A stretch of DNA of 7,762 nt from an uncultured Verrucomicrobiota bacterium (GCA_913050205.1 CAJXAU010000062.1:1-7762); one strand, 5' to 3'; counted from the stretch's first letter, positions 1-5,561 are shown. Notes: a model not told the origin generated them from the sequence alone. Program-made: numbers and translations.

Positions 1-5
1 AAGGA
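1..5 (+). promoter_or_regulatory. Shine-Dalgarno sequence of rpmG
   Basis: AAGGA lies 7 nt before the ATG at position 13, a good match in sequence and spacing to a Shine-Dalgarno site. It is the clearest one in the window; most other genes here have none that I can see. Confidence 0.7.
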
Positions 6-12
6 ATAATTT

Positions 13-180
13 ATGGCAAGAGAAACAGTCATCCTCGAATGCACGGAAGCCAAGGAAGCCGGCAAGCCGGTTTCCCGCTACATGGCGCAGCGTAATAAGA
101 AGACGCAGCCGGATCGGTTGGAGATGAAAAAGTACAACCCCAACATGCGTCGCCACACCCTGCATCGCGAAATCAAGTAA
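13..180 (+). CDS. rpmG: 50S ribosomal protein L33
   Basis: This 55-residue protein is the large-subunit ribosomal protein L33. It starts MARETVILECTE and ends in a basic tail, KKYNPNMRRHTLHREIK, which matches the conserved L33 C-terminus (LEMKKYNP...HREIK). The length is normal for the family. It has a single cysteine (C10) and none of the CxxC pairs of zinc-binding L33, so it is the zinc-independent (C-minus) form. As far as I recall, this LECTE type with a few extra residues before the second half is usual in Bacteroidota and Verrucomicrobiota. The start is fixed by the AAGGA site 7 nt upstream. rpsR follows after one base, so the two are almost certainly co-transcribed and translationally coupled. 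Any upstream partner lies outside the window. Confidence 0.95.
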   Translation: MARETVILECTEAKEAGKPVSRYMAQRNKKTQPDRLEMKKYNPNMRRHTLHREIK

Positions 181-181
181 C

Positions 182-427
182 ATGCCCAAGAAGAACGACA
201 AGAATAAGCGGAACCGCAACCAGACCCAGACGCGCACACCTCGCCCGCGCCCGAAGGTGGATTTCACCATCGACCAGTTGGACTACCGCAACACGGAGTT
301 GTTGCAGACGTTTGTGACCGGTCACGGCCGCATCTTGCCGCGCAAGTACACCGGGTTGCCGGCGCGTTACCAACGCCGCATGGCCAATGCCATTAAGCGA
401 TCACGCCAGTTGCTGTTGATGAAGTAA
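182..427 (+). CDS. rpsR: 30S ribosomal protein S18
   Basis: This 81-residue protein is the small-subunit ribosomal protein S18. The conserved core is visible in the second half: IDQLDYRNTELLQTFVTGHG, then ILPRKYTGLPARYQRRMANA and IKRSRQLLLM, matching the family's DYKD...L..F....GKI.PRR.TG..A..QR.....IKRAR..ALL pattern. The N-terminus is a basic, Lys/Arg/Asn-rich tail (about residues 1-25) without the cysteines found in zinc-binding S18 forms. The ATG at 182 is one base after the rpmG stop; no separate Shine-Dalgarno site is visible, so translation is probably coupled to rpmG. An intrinsic terminator follows 9 nt after the stop, so rpmG-rpsR ends here as a unit. Confidence 0.95.
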   Translation: MPKKNDKNKRNRNQTQTRTPRPRPKVDFTIDQLDYRNTELLQTFVTGHGRILPRKYTGLPARYQRRMANAIKRSRQLLLMK

Positions 428-435
428 TTTTTGCT

Positions 436-462
436 GTCGCATCCCAAGGGGTGCGGCTTTTT
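436..462 (+). terminator. Rho-independent terminator after rpsR
   Basis: The stem CGCATCC (438-444) pairs with GGGTGCG (449-455) around a CAAG loop, with one T-G wobble. It can be lengthened by the T437-G456 wobble and the G436-C457 pair. The run GCTTTTT (456-462) follows at once. The structure lies 9 nt past the rpsR stop and separates the ribosomal genes from the metal operon. It also argues against extending the transporter start upstream to the in-frame GTG at 451, which lies inside the stem. Confidence 0.8.
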
Positions 463-472
463 GCCTGCCATT

Positions 473-489
473 TTGCAAATAGATTGCAA
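473..489. promoter_or_regulatory. Paired TTGCAA element, possible operator of the ZIP-Fur operon
   Basis: TTGCAA occurs at 473-478 and again at 484-489, separated by ATAGA. Each hexamer is itself a palindrome, so the whole 17 bp is an inverted repeat, and the centres are 11 bp apart, about one helical turn. It lies about 50 nt before the ZIP start, inside the only upstream region the ZIP-Fur operon has. That is where a repressor of the Fur/Zur family, such as the one encoded by the second gene, would be expected to bind. It does not match a Fur or Zur box that I know, so the role is inference from symmetry and position. Confidence 0.3.
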
Positions 490-513
490 CTTGGCCAAGC
501 GTCTGGCCAAGCG
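488..513. repeat. Tandem pair of CGCTTGGCCAAGCG-like palindromes
   Basis: Two degenerate copies of the window's 14-bp palindrome overlap by two bases: 488-501 (two mismatches, core CTTGGCCAAGCG exact) and 500-513 (two mismatches, core TGGCCAAGCG exact). The period is 12 bp. They lie in the leader of the ZIP-Fur operon, between the TTGCAA pair and the start codon. They could affect that operon, but the same motif occurs inside unrelated genes. Confidence 0.6.
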
Positions 514-540
514 GTAACAAACCAAGCCAGACTACCTAAA

Positions 541-1329
541 ATGACGATCGGACTTCTCATCGGTTCAGTGGTGGCGGCCGTTCTGACGGTGGTCTGGTTG
601 AAGCCGAGGGATCGCAATCGGCTAAAGCTGCTTATTGCCTTTAGCGGCGCGTACCTTCTTTCAATCACGGCACTACATCTGTTGCCGGAAGTATTTGTTA
701 AAATTGATCCCAGCCGCGGGGCGTACTTTGGGGCGTTCGTATTGGTCGGTTTTTTTCTTCAGGTGATGCTCGAGTATTTGTCAGGAGGGATAGAGCACGG
801 GCATGCGCACCACGATTCAAAAAAGGATGCACTGCCGATCGGCCTGCTTGTGGGGCTTTGTTTGCATGCGTTTCTCGAGGGCATGCCTCTGGGTAGTGGC
901 GGTGAGGCCCATGCTGGGCACGATCATTCGCATGACCATGGTCATGCGCACGGGCACGGCCATTCGCATGGTGCGGAGGCGTCGCAGAGCGCGTTGTTAT
1001 GGGGCATAGTGTTACACAAATATCCTGTAGCGATTGTGTTTTTCTCGATGTTATTGAATAACGGCATGGGCAAGGCCAAGGCGCTTGGGTTGCTGGCCTT
1101 GTTCGGGGCGATGGCCCCGTTGGGAACATTGCTTGGTGGGGCGGAGATGATCGGTCAGTTTCATCGTGAGAGCCTCGCAATCGTAATTGGCATCTTTCTG
1201 CACGTTTCGACGACGATCCTTTTTGAGAGCAGTGAGGGACACAAGTTCAATGCCTACAAAATGCTCGCGATCGCAGCCGGTCTGGCGCTCGCGGGTATTG
1301 GGATGATGCTTCACCTTCACCCTCACTAA
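541..1329 (+). CDS. ZIP-family divalent metal transporter
   Basis: This 262-residue inner-membrane protein belongs to the ZIP family, which imports Zn2+ or other divalent metals. Hydrophobic segments lie at about residues 1-20, 28-49, 61-80, 98-117, 150-172, 178-200, 210-229 and 238-258, giving the usual eight. Segment 4 carries the metal-site motif HAFLEG (H109, E113, G114) and segment 5 carries HKYP (H159, P162), where acidic residues found in many ZIPs are replaced by Lys and Ala. There are two histidine clusters: HGHAHH at 86-91, the usual place before segment 4, and a longer run at 124-143 between segments 4 and 5. The ATG at 541 is chosen because the in-frame GTG at 451 lies inside the rpsR terminator. 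No clear Shine-Dalgarno site is seen. A Fur/Zur-type gene starts 6 nt downstream, which points to metal-repressed uptake, most likely of zinc; the substrate is inferred. Confidence 0.85.
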   Translation: MTIGLLIGSVVAAVLTVVWLKPRDRNRLKLLIAFSGAYLLSITALHLLPEVFVKIDPSRGAYFGAFVLVGFFLQVMLEYLSGGIEHGHAHHDSKKDALPIGLLVGLCLHAFLEGMPLGSGGEAHAGHDHSHDHGHAHGHGHSHGAEASQSALLWGIVLHKYPVAIVFFSMLLNNGMGKAKALGLLALFGAMAPLGTLLGGAEMIGQFHRESLAIVIGIFLHVSTTILFESSEGHKFNAYKMLAIAAGLALAGIGMMLHLHPH

Positions 1330-1335
1330 AGCGCG

Positions 1336-1800
1336 ATGCGGCCAAAGGAACATAGTTGTTGTACAGGACATGCTCATGACAGGGGAACACTCTCAGATTG
1401 GAATGAGCGTCTGCAATCCTCTGGCTATAAGTTGACTAAACCGCGGCTGGCGGTGCTTAAGTATCTTCATCAACAGGTAAACCCAACTACCAATCGCCAG
1501 ATTTATTCAGAAATTTCCGGGGAATGTGATATGGCATCCATTTATCGCACCATGCACCTGCTTCTGGAAATTAACATGGTTCAGCAATTTGATTTTGGTG
1601 ACGGAGTGGCACGATATGAACTGATGTCACCAGAGGGAGGCAATCATCACCATCATATGATATGTACAGAGTGTTCAACGGTGGTCGAGGTGAATCATTG
1701 TTTCCCAAAATCACTTACAGAAACTTTGGCCAAGCACACTGGATTTAAGAAGATCACACACAATTTGGAGTTCTTCGGTATTTGCCCCTGCTGCCAGTAG
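1336..1800 (+). CDS. Fur/Zur-family metal-responsive repressor
   Basis: This 154-residue cytoplasmic regulator has the Fur-family layout. The winged-helix DNA-binding domain covers about residues 20-95, with LTKPRLAVLKYL and the recognition-helix region DMASIYRTMHLLLE (65-78). The dimerisation and metal domain follows, with NHHHHMIC (103-110). The two structural zinc pairs are C110-x-x-C113 and C150-x-x-C153. The N-terminus carries an extra Cys/His-rich stretch, HSCCTGHAHD (6-15), not usual for Fur. The start at 1336 is 6 nt after the ZIP stop, with no good Shine-Dalgarno site, so coupling to the ZIP gene is likely. Pairing with a ZIP importer favours Zur (zinc sensing) over Fur, but sequence alone does not settle the metal. 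The gene is AT-richer than most of the window, which may hint at separate ancestry. It ends 12 nt from the stop of the converging aroB. Confidence 0.88.
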   Translation: MRPKEHSCCTGHAHDRGTLSDWNERLQSSGYKLTKPRLAVLKYLHQQVNPTTNRQIYSEISGECDMASIYRTMHLLLEINMVQQFDFGDGVARYELMSPEGGNHHHHMICTECSTVVEVNHCFPKSLTETLAKHTGFKKITHNLEFFGICPCCQ

Positions 1801-1812
1801 TTTAGTAACTGT

Positions 1813-2892
1813 TCACTGCAGCGAAGCCTTAATGGTTGCTTTTGGTACATCAATTCCAAAGGCCACCTGACCAATAGACTTGGCTAAAACGAACTTTACC
1901 TGACCTCCAATAACTTTCTTATCGAGCTTCATTGCAGCGAGTAGTTTTAAAGTGTCCTTTTTGGACAGGGCAACCGTCGTTGGCAGACCGGCGGCGGCGA
2001 AGAGCGCCTCAATCCGTTCGACCTCCGCTTGGTCAAGCCCTTGTTGATCACGTGAGATTTTTGACGCCGCCACCTGACCAATCGAGATGGCTTCCCCGTG
2101 AAGATACTTTCCATAACTAGAGATTGCCTCAAGTGCGTGGCCGATGGTGTGGCCGTAGTTGAGGATGGCACGCAGGCCTCCTTCGCGTTCGTCCTCCTCG
2201 ACCACCTTGGCCTTGATTTGGCAACTGCGGGCGACAACATGAGCCAGCTCTTTGGCATTTAGCTTTAGGAGCGCCGGCAATTGGCGTTCGAGTCGGCGGA
2301 ACAAGGTGGCGTCGTCGATAATGCCGTATTTGATCACCTCGGCGAAGCCGGCTCGAAGCTCGCGTTTGGGCAGCGTTTTCAATGTGTCCAGATCGCACAA
2401 CACTAACCGGGGTTGGTAGAACGCCCCGACAAGATTTTTGCCCGCCTTAAGGTTTACGCCGACCTTGCCGCCGACCGAGCTATCGACCTGCGCCAGCAGG
2501 GTGGTCGGGACCTGCACGAACCCGACGCCACGCAGGTAGCTTGCCGCGAGGAAGCCGGCCATGTCACCCACCACACCGCCGCCGAGCGCCACGATGAATG
2601 AACTGCGCTCCAGCCTGTGCCGGGCCAGTTTGTCATAACAGGCGTGGATGGTGTCGAGGCTCTTCGCCGTTTCACCGGCTGGCACGCGAATCTCCACCGG
2701 ATCAAACCCCGCCTCACGCAGCGAGTTCATCGCAGCTTTGCTGTAGATCGGGCCGACCTTTCGGTCCGTGACCACGGCGCAACGGGTTCCGAGCTTGAGG
2801 CGGCGGCACTCGCTGCCGAGACTCGACAGGAGGTCGTTCCCAATCTTGATGGAATAACTGCGATCCCCGAGGGGCACTTTTACCGTGCGCAT
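1813..2892 (-). CDS. aroB: 3-dehydroquinate synthase
   Basis: AroB converts DAHP to 3-dehydroquinate, the second step of the shikimate pathway, in the cytoplasm with NAD+ and a divalent metal. With the ATG at 2892 the protein has 359 residues, the usual family length. NAD-binding GGGVVGDMAGF is at 104-114 and PTTLLAQVDSSVGGK at 129-143. The metal ligands are E185 (in GFAEVIKYG), H248 (in NYGHTIGHALE) and H265 (in HGEA). A longer reading from a TTG at 2940 would add 16 residues (FGRRRCIRIF-type) unlike the family and would touch the upstream stop, so 2892 is preferred. The gene lies 44 nt downstream of the biotin ligase gene on the same strand and probably shares its transcript. The last 55 or so codons are markedly AT-richer than the rest. 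A degenerate palindrome copy at 2026-2039 is read as LDQAE. Confidence 0.95.
   Translation of the reverse strand: MRTVKVPLGDRSYSIKIGNDLLSSLGSECRRLKLGTRCAVVTDRKVGPIYSKAAMNSLREAGFDPVEIRVPAGETAKSLDTIHACYDKLARHRLERSSFIVALGGGVVGDMAGFLAASYLRGVGFVQVPTTLLAQVDSSVGGKVGVNLKAGKNLVGAFYQPRLVLCDLDTLKTLPKRELRAGFAEVIKYGIIDDATLFRRLERQLPALLKLNAKELAHVVARSCQIKAKVVEEDEREGGLRAILNYGHTIGHALEAISSYGKYLHGEAISIGQVAASKISRDQQGLDQAEVERIEALFAAAGLPTTVALSKKDTLKLLAAMKLDKKVIGGQVKFVLAKSIGQVAFGIDVPKATIKASLQ
2026..2039. repeat. Degenerate copy of the 14-bp palindrome in aroB
   Basis: CGCTTGGTCAAGCC matches CGCTTGGCCAAGCG at 12 of 14 positions. Read on the aroB strand it encodes LDQAE, where the perfect element in the same phase would give LGQA. 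A second copy with the same central C-to-T change occurs at 7193-7206. Confidence 0.45.
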
Positions 2893-2936
2893 GCCGGGGA
2901 AGATACGGATGCACCGCCGTCGGCCAAAGCCGAAAA

Positions 2937-3890
2937 TCAATCCACGAATACCAGCCGGCCTCGATGAATTGGCTCCGCCTGCTCCGCGAGTTGTAGCGAG
3001 AGATCGGCGTGAATCGTCTCGACTCGCCCCTTGGCGATCAATGCCGGAGAGTCGGTTTCGCCGGCGGACTCCTCCCAGATCTCAACCTGCCGGTCGATGA
3101 CGCCGCTTCGTGCGACGTAGTCGGCCAGGAGCGGTTCCGGCCCGTCGGCGAGCAATTGTTCGTGCCGCTTGGCCAAGCGCTCGAGCAGGACTGGCAAAAA
3201 AACGGGCAGGGTGATCAATGCATCGGGCGCAGCTTCGCGGAGGCTGATCGGGGTCTGGACAAACCGGCCGGGAGGCAATGTCGGAGTCGCGGCAATGTTC
3301 ACACCGATGCCAAGAATGGCGTGCTCGATTCGTTCGCCCTTGGCCAATGTGGAGGTAATGACGCCGGATACTTTTTTGCCACCCAGCAGGACGTCGTTGA
3401 CCCACTTGATTGTTGTCGCTTTGCCAAGCGCATCAAACTGGCCAAGCGCATCCACAACCGCCAGCGAAGGCACAATGCTCAGCCCCACCCCCAGCTCGCG
3501 TGCCGGCCGGTTGGGTGAGAACAATACCGTAAGATGCAAATTGCCCTCGAGCGCCTGCCATGGGCGGCCGCGGTTGCCATGAAATCCGTACCCCATAAAC
3601 GCCAGACAGGCAAACGGGGTTGGGGGTATTTGCCCGGTTTGCAGCAGTTTCCGCAATCCATCGACTTGCGAAACGGGGGAACGGCTCACGGCCATGATCT
3701 GGCGCCAAGGAGCCAGACCAACGATCGCGGATGGCGAGGCATCCGCCGCACCTCCGACGGCCGTCCAGATTTGTCTCGTGTCCTCATCCCAATCTGCAGT
3801 GACGATGGGTTTGTGAGGAGTTTGCAGAGGCATCCCCGCAAGGCCGGAGAGCGATTCCGGGCTGTCTGTGATAATGATGGGTTCCGTCAT
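2937..3890 (-). CDS. Biotin-protein ligase-like protein (BirA catalytic type)
   Basis: This 317-residue protein has the catalytic core of biotin-[acetyl-CoA-carboxylase] ligase, which forms biotinyl-AMP and attaches biotin to a lysine of carrier proteins. The nucleotide and biotin loop appears as GNRGRPW (105-111) followed by EGNLHLT. The catalytic lysine block is KWVNDVLLGGKKVSG (162-176), equivalent to KWPNDL...KxxGIL. GIGVNI follows at 194-199, and a small C-terminal domain covers about 255-317. There is no N-terminal winged helix, so it should be an enzyme without the repressor role of E. coli BirA. The first 90 residues are unlike the usual compact lead-in. The ATG at 3890 opens the divergent gap with the BamD-like gene. 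It is 44 nt upstream of aroB. Perfect and near-perfect palindrome copies lie within the gene. The lipoate ligase branch of the superfamily is a less likely alternative. Confidence 0.8.
   Translation of the reverse strand: MTEPIIITDSPESLSGLAGMPLQTPHKPIVTADWDEDTRQIWTAVGGAADASPSAIVGLAPWRQIMAVSRSPVSQVDGLRKLLQTGQIPPTPFACLAFMGYGFHGNRGRPWQALEGNLHLTVLFSPNRPARELGVGLSIVPSLAVVDALGQFDALGKATTIKWVNDVLLGGKKVSGVITSTLAKGERIEHAILGIGVNIAATPTLPPGRFVQTPISLREAAPDALITLPVFLPVLLERLAKRHEQLLADGPEPLLADYVARSGVIDRQVEIWEESAGETDSPALIAKGRVETIHADLSLQLAEQAEPIHRGRLVFVD
3166..3179. repeat. Perfect 14-bp palindrome CGCTTGGCCAAGCG (copy in the biotin ligase gene)
   Basis: This is an exact copy inside the coding region. On the gene's strand it is read in the phase CGC TTG GCC AAG CG, giving RLAKR (residues 238-242). 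It lies in the linker between the catalytic core and the C-terminal domain. Confidence 0.85.
3417..3448. repeat. Two related palindrome sites in the biotin ligase gene
   Basis: CGCTTTGCCAAGCG at 3417-3430 differs from the 14-bp palindrome at one position. At 3435-3448 the last ten bases, TGGCCAAGCG, are exact while the left arm is lost. The spacing is 18 bp. On the gene strand the stretch is read as ALGQFDALGK. Confidence 0.55.
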
Positions 3891-3979
3891 CCCGATGCCC
3901 TTGAGGTTGGCGTTTGGCGACTTTTGACAAAAGGAAAAACAGGCTGGAGTGGTGCGTCGACTTGGCTTAACTTCCGCCC
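3891..3979. promoter_or_regulatory. Divergent intergenic region between the biotin ligase and BamD-like genes
   Basis: These 89 bp must hold the promoters for both the biotin ligase-aroB unit and the BamD-LptE-tgt unit, unless transcription comes from further away. TTGACA at 3924-3929 on the + strand fits a sigma-70 -35 box, but no convincing -10 box lies 16-18 bp downstream. Neither start codon has a clear Shine-Dalgarno site. The motif ACTTGGCTTAA at 3960-3970 recalls the palindrome core only weakly. Confidence 0.4.
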
Positions 3980-5020
3980 ATGCGGCGTTGGGTTAGTCCT
4001 TTGGTTATTGCGGCGATTGTCTTTTTGCTTTGGCCGAATAGTTCACCTGCCCCGATCATCTATCGGCCCGGTGAGGGTTGGTCTTATGAGAGCTGGAGCA
4101 CGATGGGTAAATGGCGGCGTGACCGTGCCAAGGCCCAGCTTGAGGTGGCCAAGGAGGCGGCAGCCAAGGGAGACTGGAAAATTGCCTACAAGGCGGCGCG
4201 TCGAACCGTTCACGAGTGGCAACTCTCGGACTACGCACCGGAGGCGCAGGAACTGGTCGCAAGATCATTTGAAGAACGGGGTGATGATGAGCGTGCCTTT
4301 CGTGAGTACCAGAAACTTCTTAGATACTACCCCCAAAACGTTGACTACGATGAAATCCAGCGCCGTCAGGTTGAGATCGCAGATCGATTCCTGAACGGGA
4401 AACGGTTCAAACTATGGGGCAAAATTCCCCTTTACCGTTCCTGGAAAAAAACAGCAGAAATGTTCCAGGAAGTCGTGGACGTTGGCCCTCACAGTGATGT
4501 GGCACCCGCGGCCCAAATGAAGGTCGGCGAGGCTTGGGAAAAGGAAGCGAGAAGTTTTCAGATTTCCGAAAAGGAGCGCCACAAGGATTATGGTCGAGCG
4601 GTGAATGCCTATAAGATCGCCTTTGAGGAGTATCAAGATCGGGACGATATTGCCGCCGAGGCTCTTTTCAAAAAAGGAGAGTCCTACGAGCAACAAACCA
4701 AGGATGCCGAATACGACCAGGAGGTGACCCTCCGAGCGATTCACTCCTACGAAGATTTTATCGCGTTATACCCTTATAATCCCAGGACCGTTGAGGCTAA
4801 TAAGCGGATTATTGAGATGAAAACGGAACAGGCGAGGGGCAGCATTACCGTCGCGGAATTTTACGAAAAACGAAAAAAATGGAAGGGAGCCGAGATTTAT
4901 TACAACGAGGCCGTCAAGTTGGCTCCAGACTCCGAGCACGGCATAAAAGCCAAGGCGCGCCTCGCTGAGATCGCGAAATTGATTGAAACGGCCTCGGATC
5001 CAGCGAAAACCGAACAGTGA
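3980..5020 (+). CDS. BamD-like TPR protein, outer-membrane assembly
   Basis: This 346-residue envelope protein has a short N-terminal hydrophobic stretch (about residues 7-18) that looks like a signal peptide or anchor, then PIIYRPGEGWSYE and helical repeats through to the C-terminus. The TPR-type pairs include LEVAKEAAAKGDWKIAYKAA (54-73), APEAQELVARSFEERGDDER (86-105) with AFREYQKLLRYYP, and IAAEALFKKGESYE (224-237) with SYEDFIALYPYNP. The arrangement resembles BamD/YfiO, the TPR partner of BamA in outer-membrane protein insertion. Unlike BamD it has no cysteine at all, so it cannot be a lipoprotein. The start is firm: an in-frame TAA lies at 3968-3970, 9 nt upstream of the ATG. The LptE-like gene overlaps its stop codon, so two envelope genes are coupled. 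A generic TPR protein of unknown partner is the alternative. Confidence 0.7.
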   Translation: MRRWVSPLVIAAIVFLLWPNSSPAPIIYRPGEGWSYESWSTMGKWRRDRAKAQLEVAKEAAAKGDWKIAYKAARRTVHEWQLSDYAPEAQELVARSFEERGDDERAFREYQKLLRYYPQNVDYDEIQRRQVEIADRFLNGKRFKLWGKIPLYRSWKKTAEMFQEVVDVGPHSDVAPAAQMKVGEAWEKEARSFQISEKERHKDYGRAVNAYKIAFEEYQDRDDIAAEALFKKGESYEQQTKDAEYDQEVTLRAIHSYEDFIALYPYNPRTVEANKRIIEMKTEQARGSITVAEFYEKRKKWKGAEIYYNEAVKLAPDSEHGIKAKARLAEIAKLIETASDPAKTEQ

Positions 5021-5535
5021 TGATTGAGATCGCTGGCAGACTGTTGCTGCTATTCGCCGTTGGCATATCGACCGGCTGTGCGAGTTATAAAGTGGGTGCG
5101 GTGAACCCGGCCATCCCGGCGGATCAATCCATTCAGGTCGGGCTTTTCCAAAACGGGACAGCGCAGCCTGGGCTTTCCGAGTCGGTCAACGCTTCCATTC
5201 GCCGGGAGCTTCATCGCGACGGTACGTTTGACTTGGCCACAGCCAATGATGGGGATGTGTTGCTGACAGGCAACATCACCTCCTATCGACGATCTGCCGT
5301 CAGCTTTCAGCCGAGAGACATCCTTACCGTTCGCGACTTCGTCGTTGAACTGTCCACTCAGGTGAAAGCCACAGATAAAACCTCCGGCGAAGTGCTGGTC
5401 GATCGCGTGGTCACCAGCCGAACCACCGTGCGACTTGGGGATGACCTGACCAGCGCAGAACGGCAGGCGCTGCCGTTGCTAGCCAACGACCTGGCCAAGC
5501 GCACCGTGGCCATGTTGGCCGAGGGCGGTTGGTAA
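5020..5535 (+). CDS. LptE-like outer-membrane lipoprotein
   Basis: This 171-residue protein begins with a lipoprotein signal peptide: a hydrophobic core LLLLFAVGI and a lipobox-like STGC with the lipidated cysteine at position 20. The mature part is predicted to be alpha/beta. It shows the LptE/RlpB pattern: a line such as IQVGLFQNGTAQPGLSESVN followed by a helix with RRELHRDGTF, then GDVLLTGNITSYRR and a long strand region. LptE plugs LptD and helps place lipopolysaccharide in the outer membrane. The family is very divergent, so this is a profile-style call. The ATG at 5020 overlaps the preceding TGA by one base (TGATG); a GTG at 5017 in the same frame would add one residue. Near the C-terminus LAKRT is encoded by a degenerate palindrome copy (5488-5501). 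Confidence 0.65.
   Translation: MIEIAGRLLLLFAVGISTGCASYKVGAVNPAIPADQSIQVGLFQNGTAQPGLSESVNASIRRELHRDGTFDLATANDGDVLLTGNITSYRRSAVSFQPRDILTVRDFVVELSTQVKATDKTSGEVLVDRVVTSRTTVRLGDDLTSAERQALPLLANDLAKRTVAMLAEGGW
5488..5501. repeat. Degenerate palindrome copy at the lptE-like 3' end
   Basis: Eleven of 14 positions match the palindrome, with TGGCCAAGCG exact (5492-5501). It is read as LAKR. A perfect copy follows 52 bp downstream in the spacer, so the two may be related by descent or this one may be chance. Confidence 0.4.
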
Positions 5536-5539
5536 GCTC

Positions 5540-5561
5540 CGCTTGGCCAAGCGCATTTTTT
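5540..5561. repeat. Perfect palindrome with T-tract in the lptE-tgt spacer
   Basis: CGCTTGGCCAAGCG at 5540-5553 is an exact copy of the 14-bp palindrome and starts 5 nt after the lptE-like stop. CA and six T's (5556-5561) follow. As RNA it could fold into a 5-bp stem with a GGCC loop and a U-tract, so it could act as a weak terminator or attenuator before tgt. The stem is short for a strong terminator. This is the only perfect copy outside a coding region. Confidence 0.7.

Noticed and set aside
451..540. In-frame upstream extension of the ZIP gene from a GTG at 451
   Set aside because: It begins inside the rpsR terminator stem, runs through palindrome repeats, and adds residues with no resemblance to a ZIP N-terminus. 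The ATG at 541 opens directly into the first hydrophobic helix.
838..972. Histidine-coding repeats in the ZIP gene as a DNA repeat or CRISPR-like array
   Set aside because: The CAT/CAC-GG repetition encodes the His/Asp/Gly loop and has no regular spacer structure.
1076..1088. CCAAG-GCG-CTTGG inside the ZIP gene as another element copy
   Set aside because: It has the two arms in the reverse order and lacks the TTGGCCAA core; it is explained by the Lys-Ala-Leu-Gly codons.
1723..1736. Palindrome-like site TTTGGCCAAGCA in the Fur-family gene
   Set aside because: It has four mismatches to the 14-mer and could arise by chance from TLAKH codons, so I do not count it as a copy.
1801..1812. Bidirectional terminator between the Fur-family gene and aroB
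   Set aside because: The gap is only 12 nt and no stable stem with a T-tract was seen on either strand.
2893..2940. Extended aroB start at a TTG (2940)
   Set aside because: The added 16 residues are Arg-rich and unlike AroB, the start would overlap the upstream stop, and the ATG at 2892 gives the standard length.
3924..3929. TTGACA as a firm -35 box for the BamD-like gene
   Set aside because: There is no acceptable -10 box at the right distance, so it is only mentioned in the intergenic entry.
3009..4394. Long + strand open frames across the biotin ligase gene and the start of the BamD-like gene (3009-3518, 3534-4394)
   Set aside because: They are antisense or out-of-frame shadows of genes with clear family motifs; their translations are low-complexity and match nothing I recognise.
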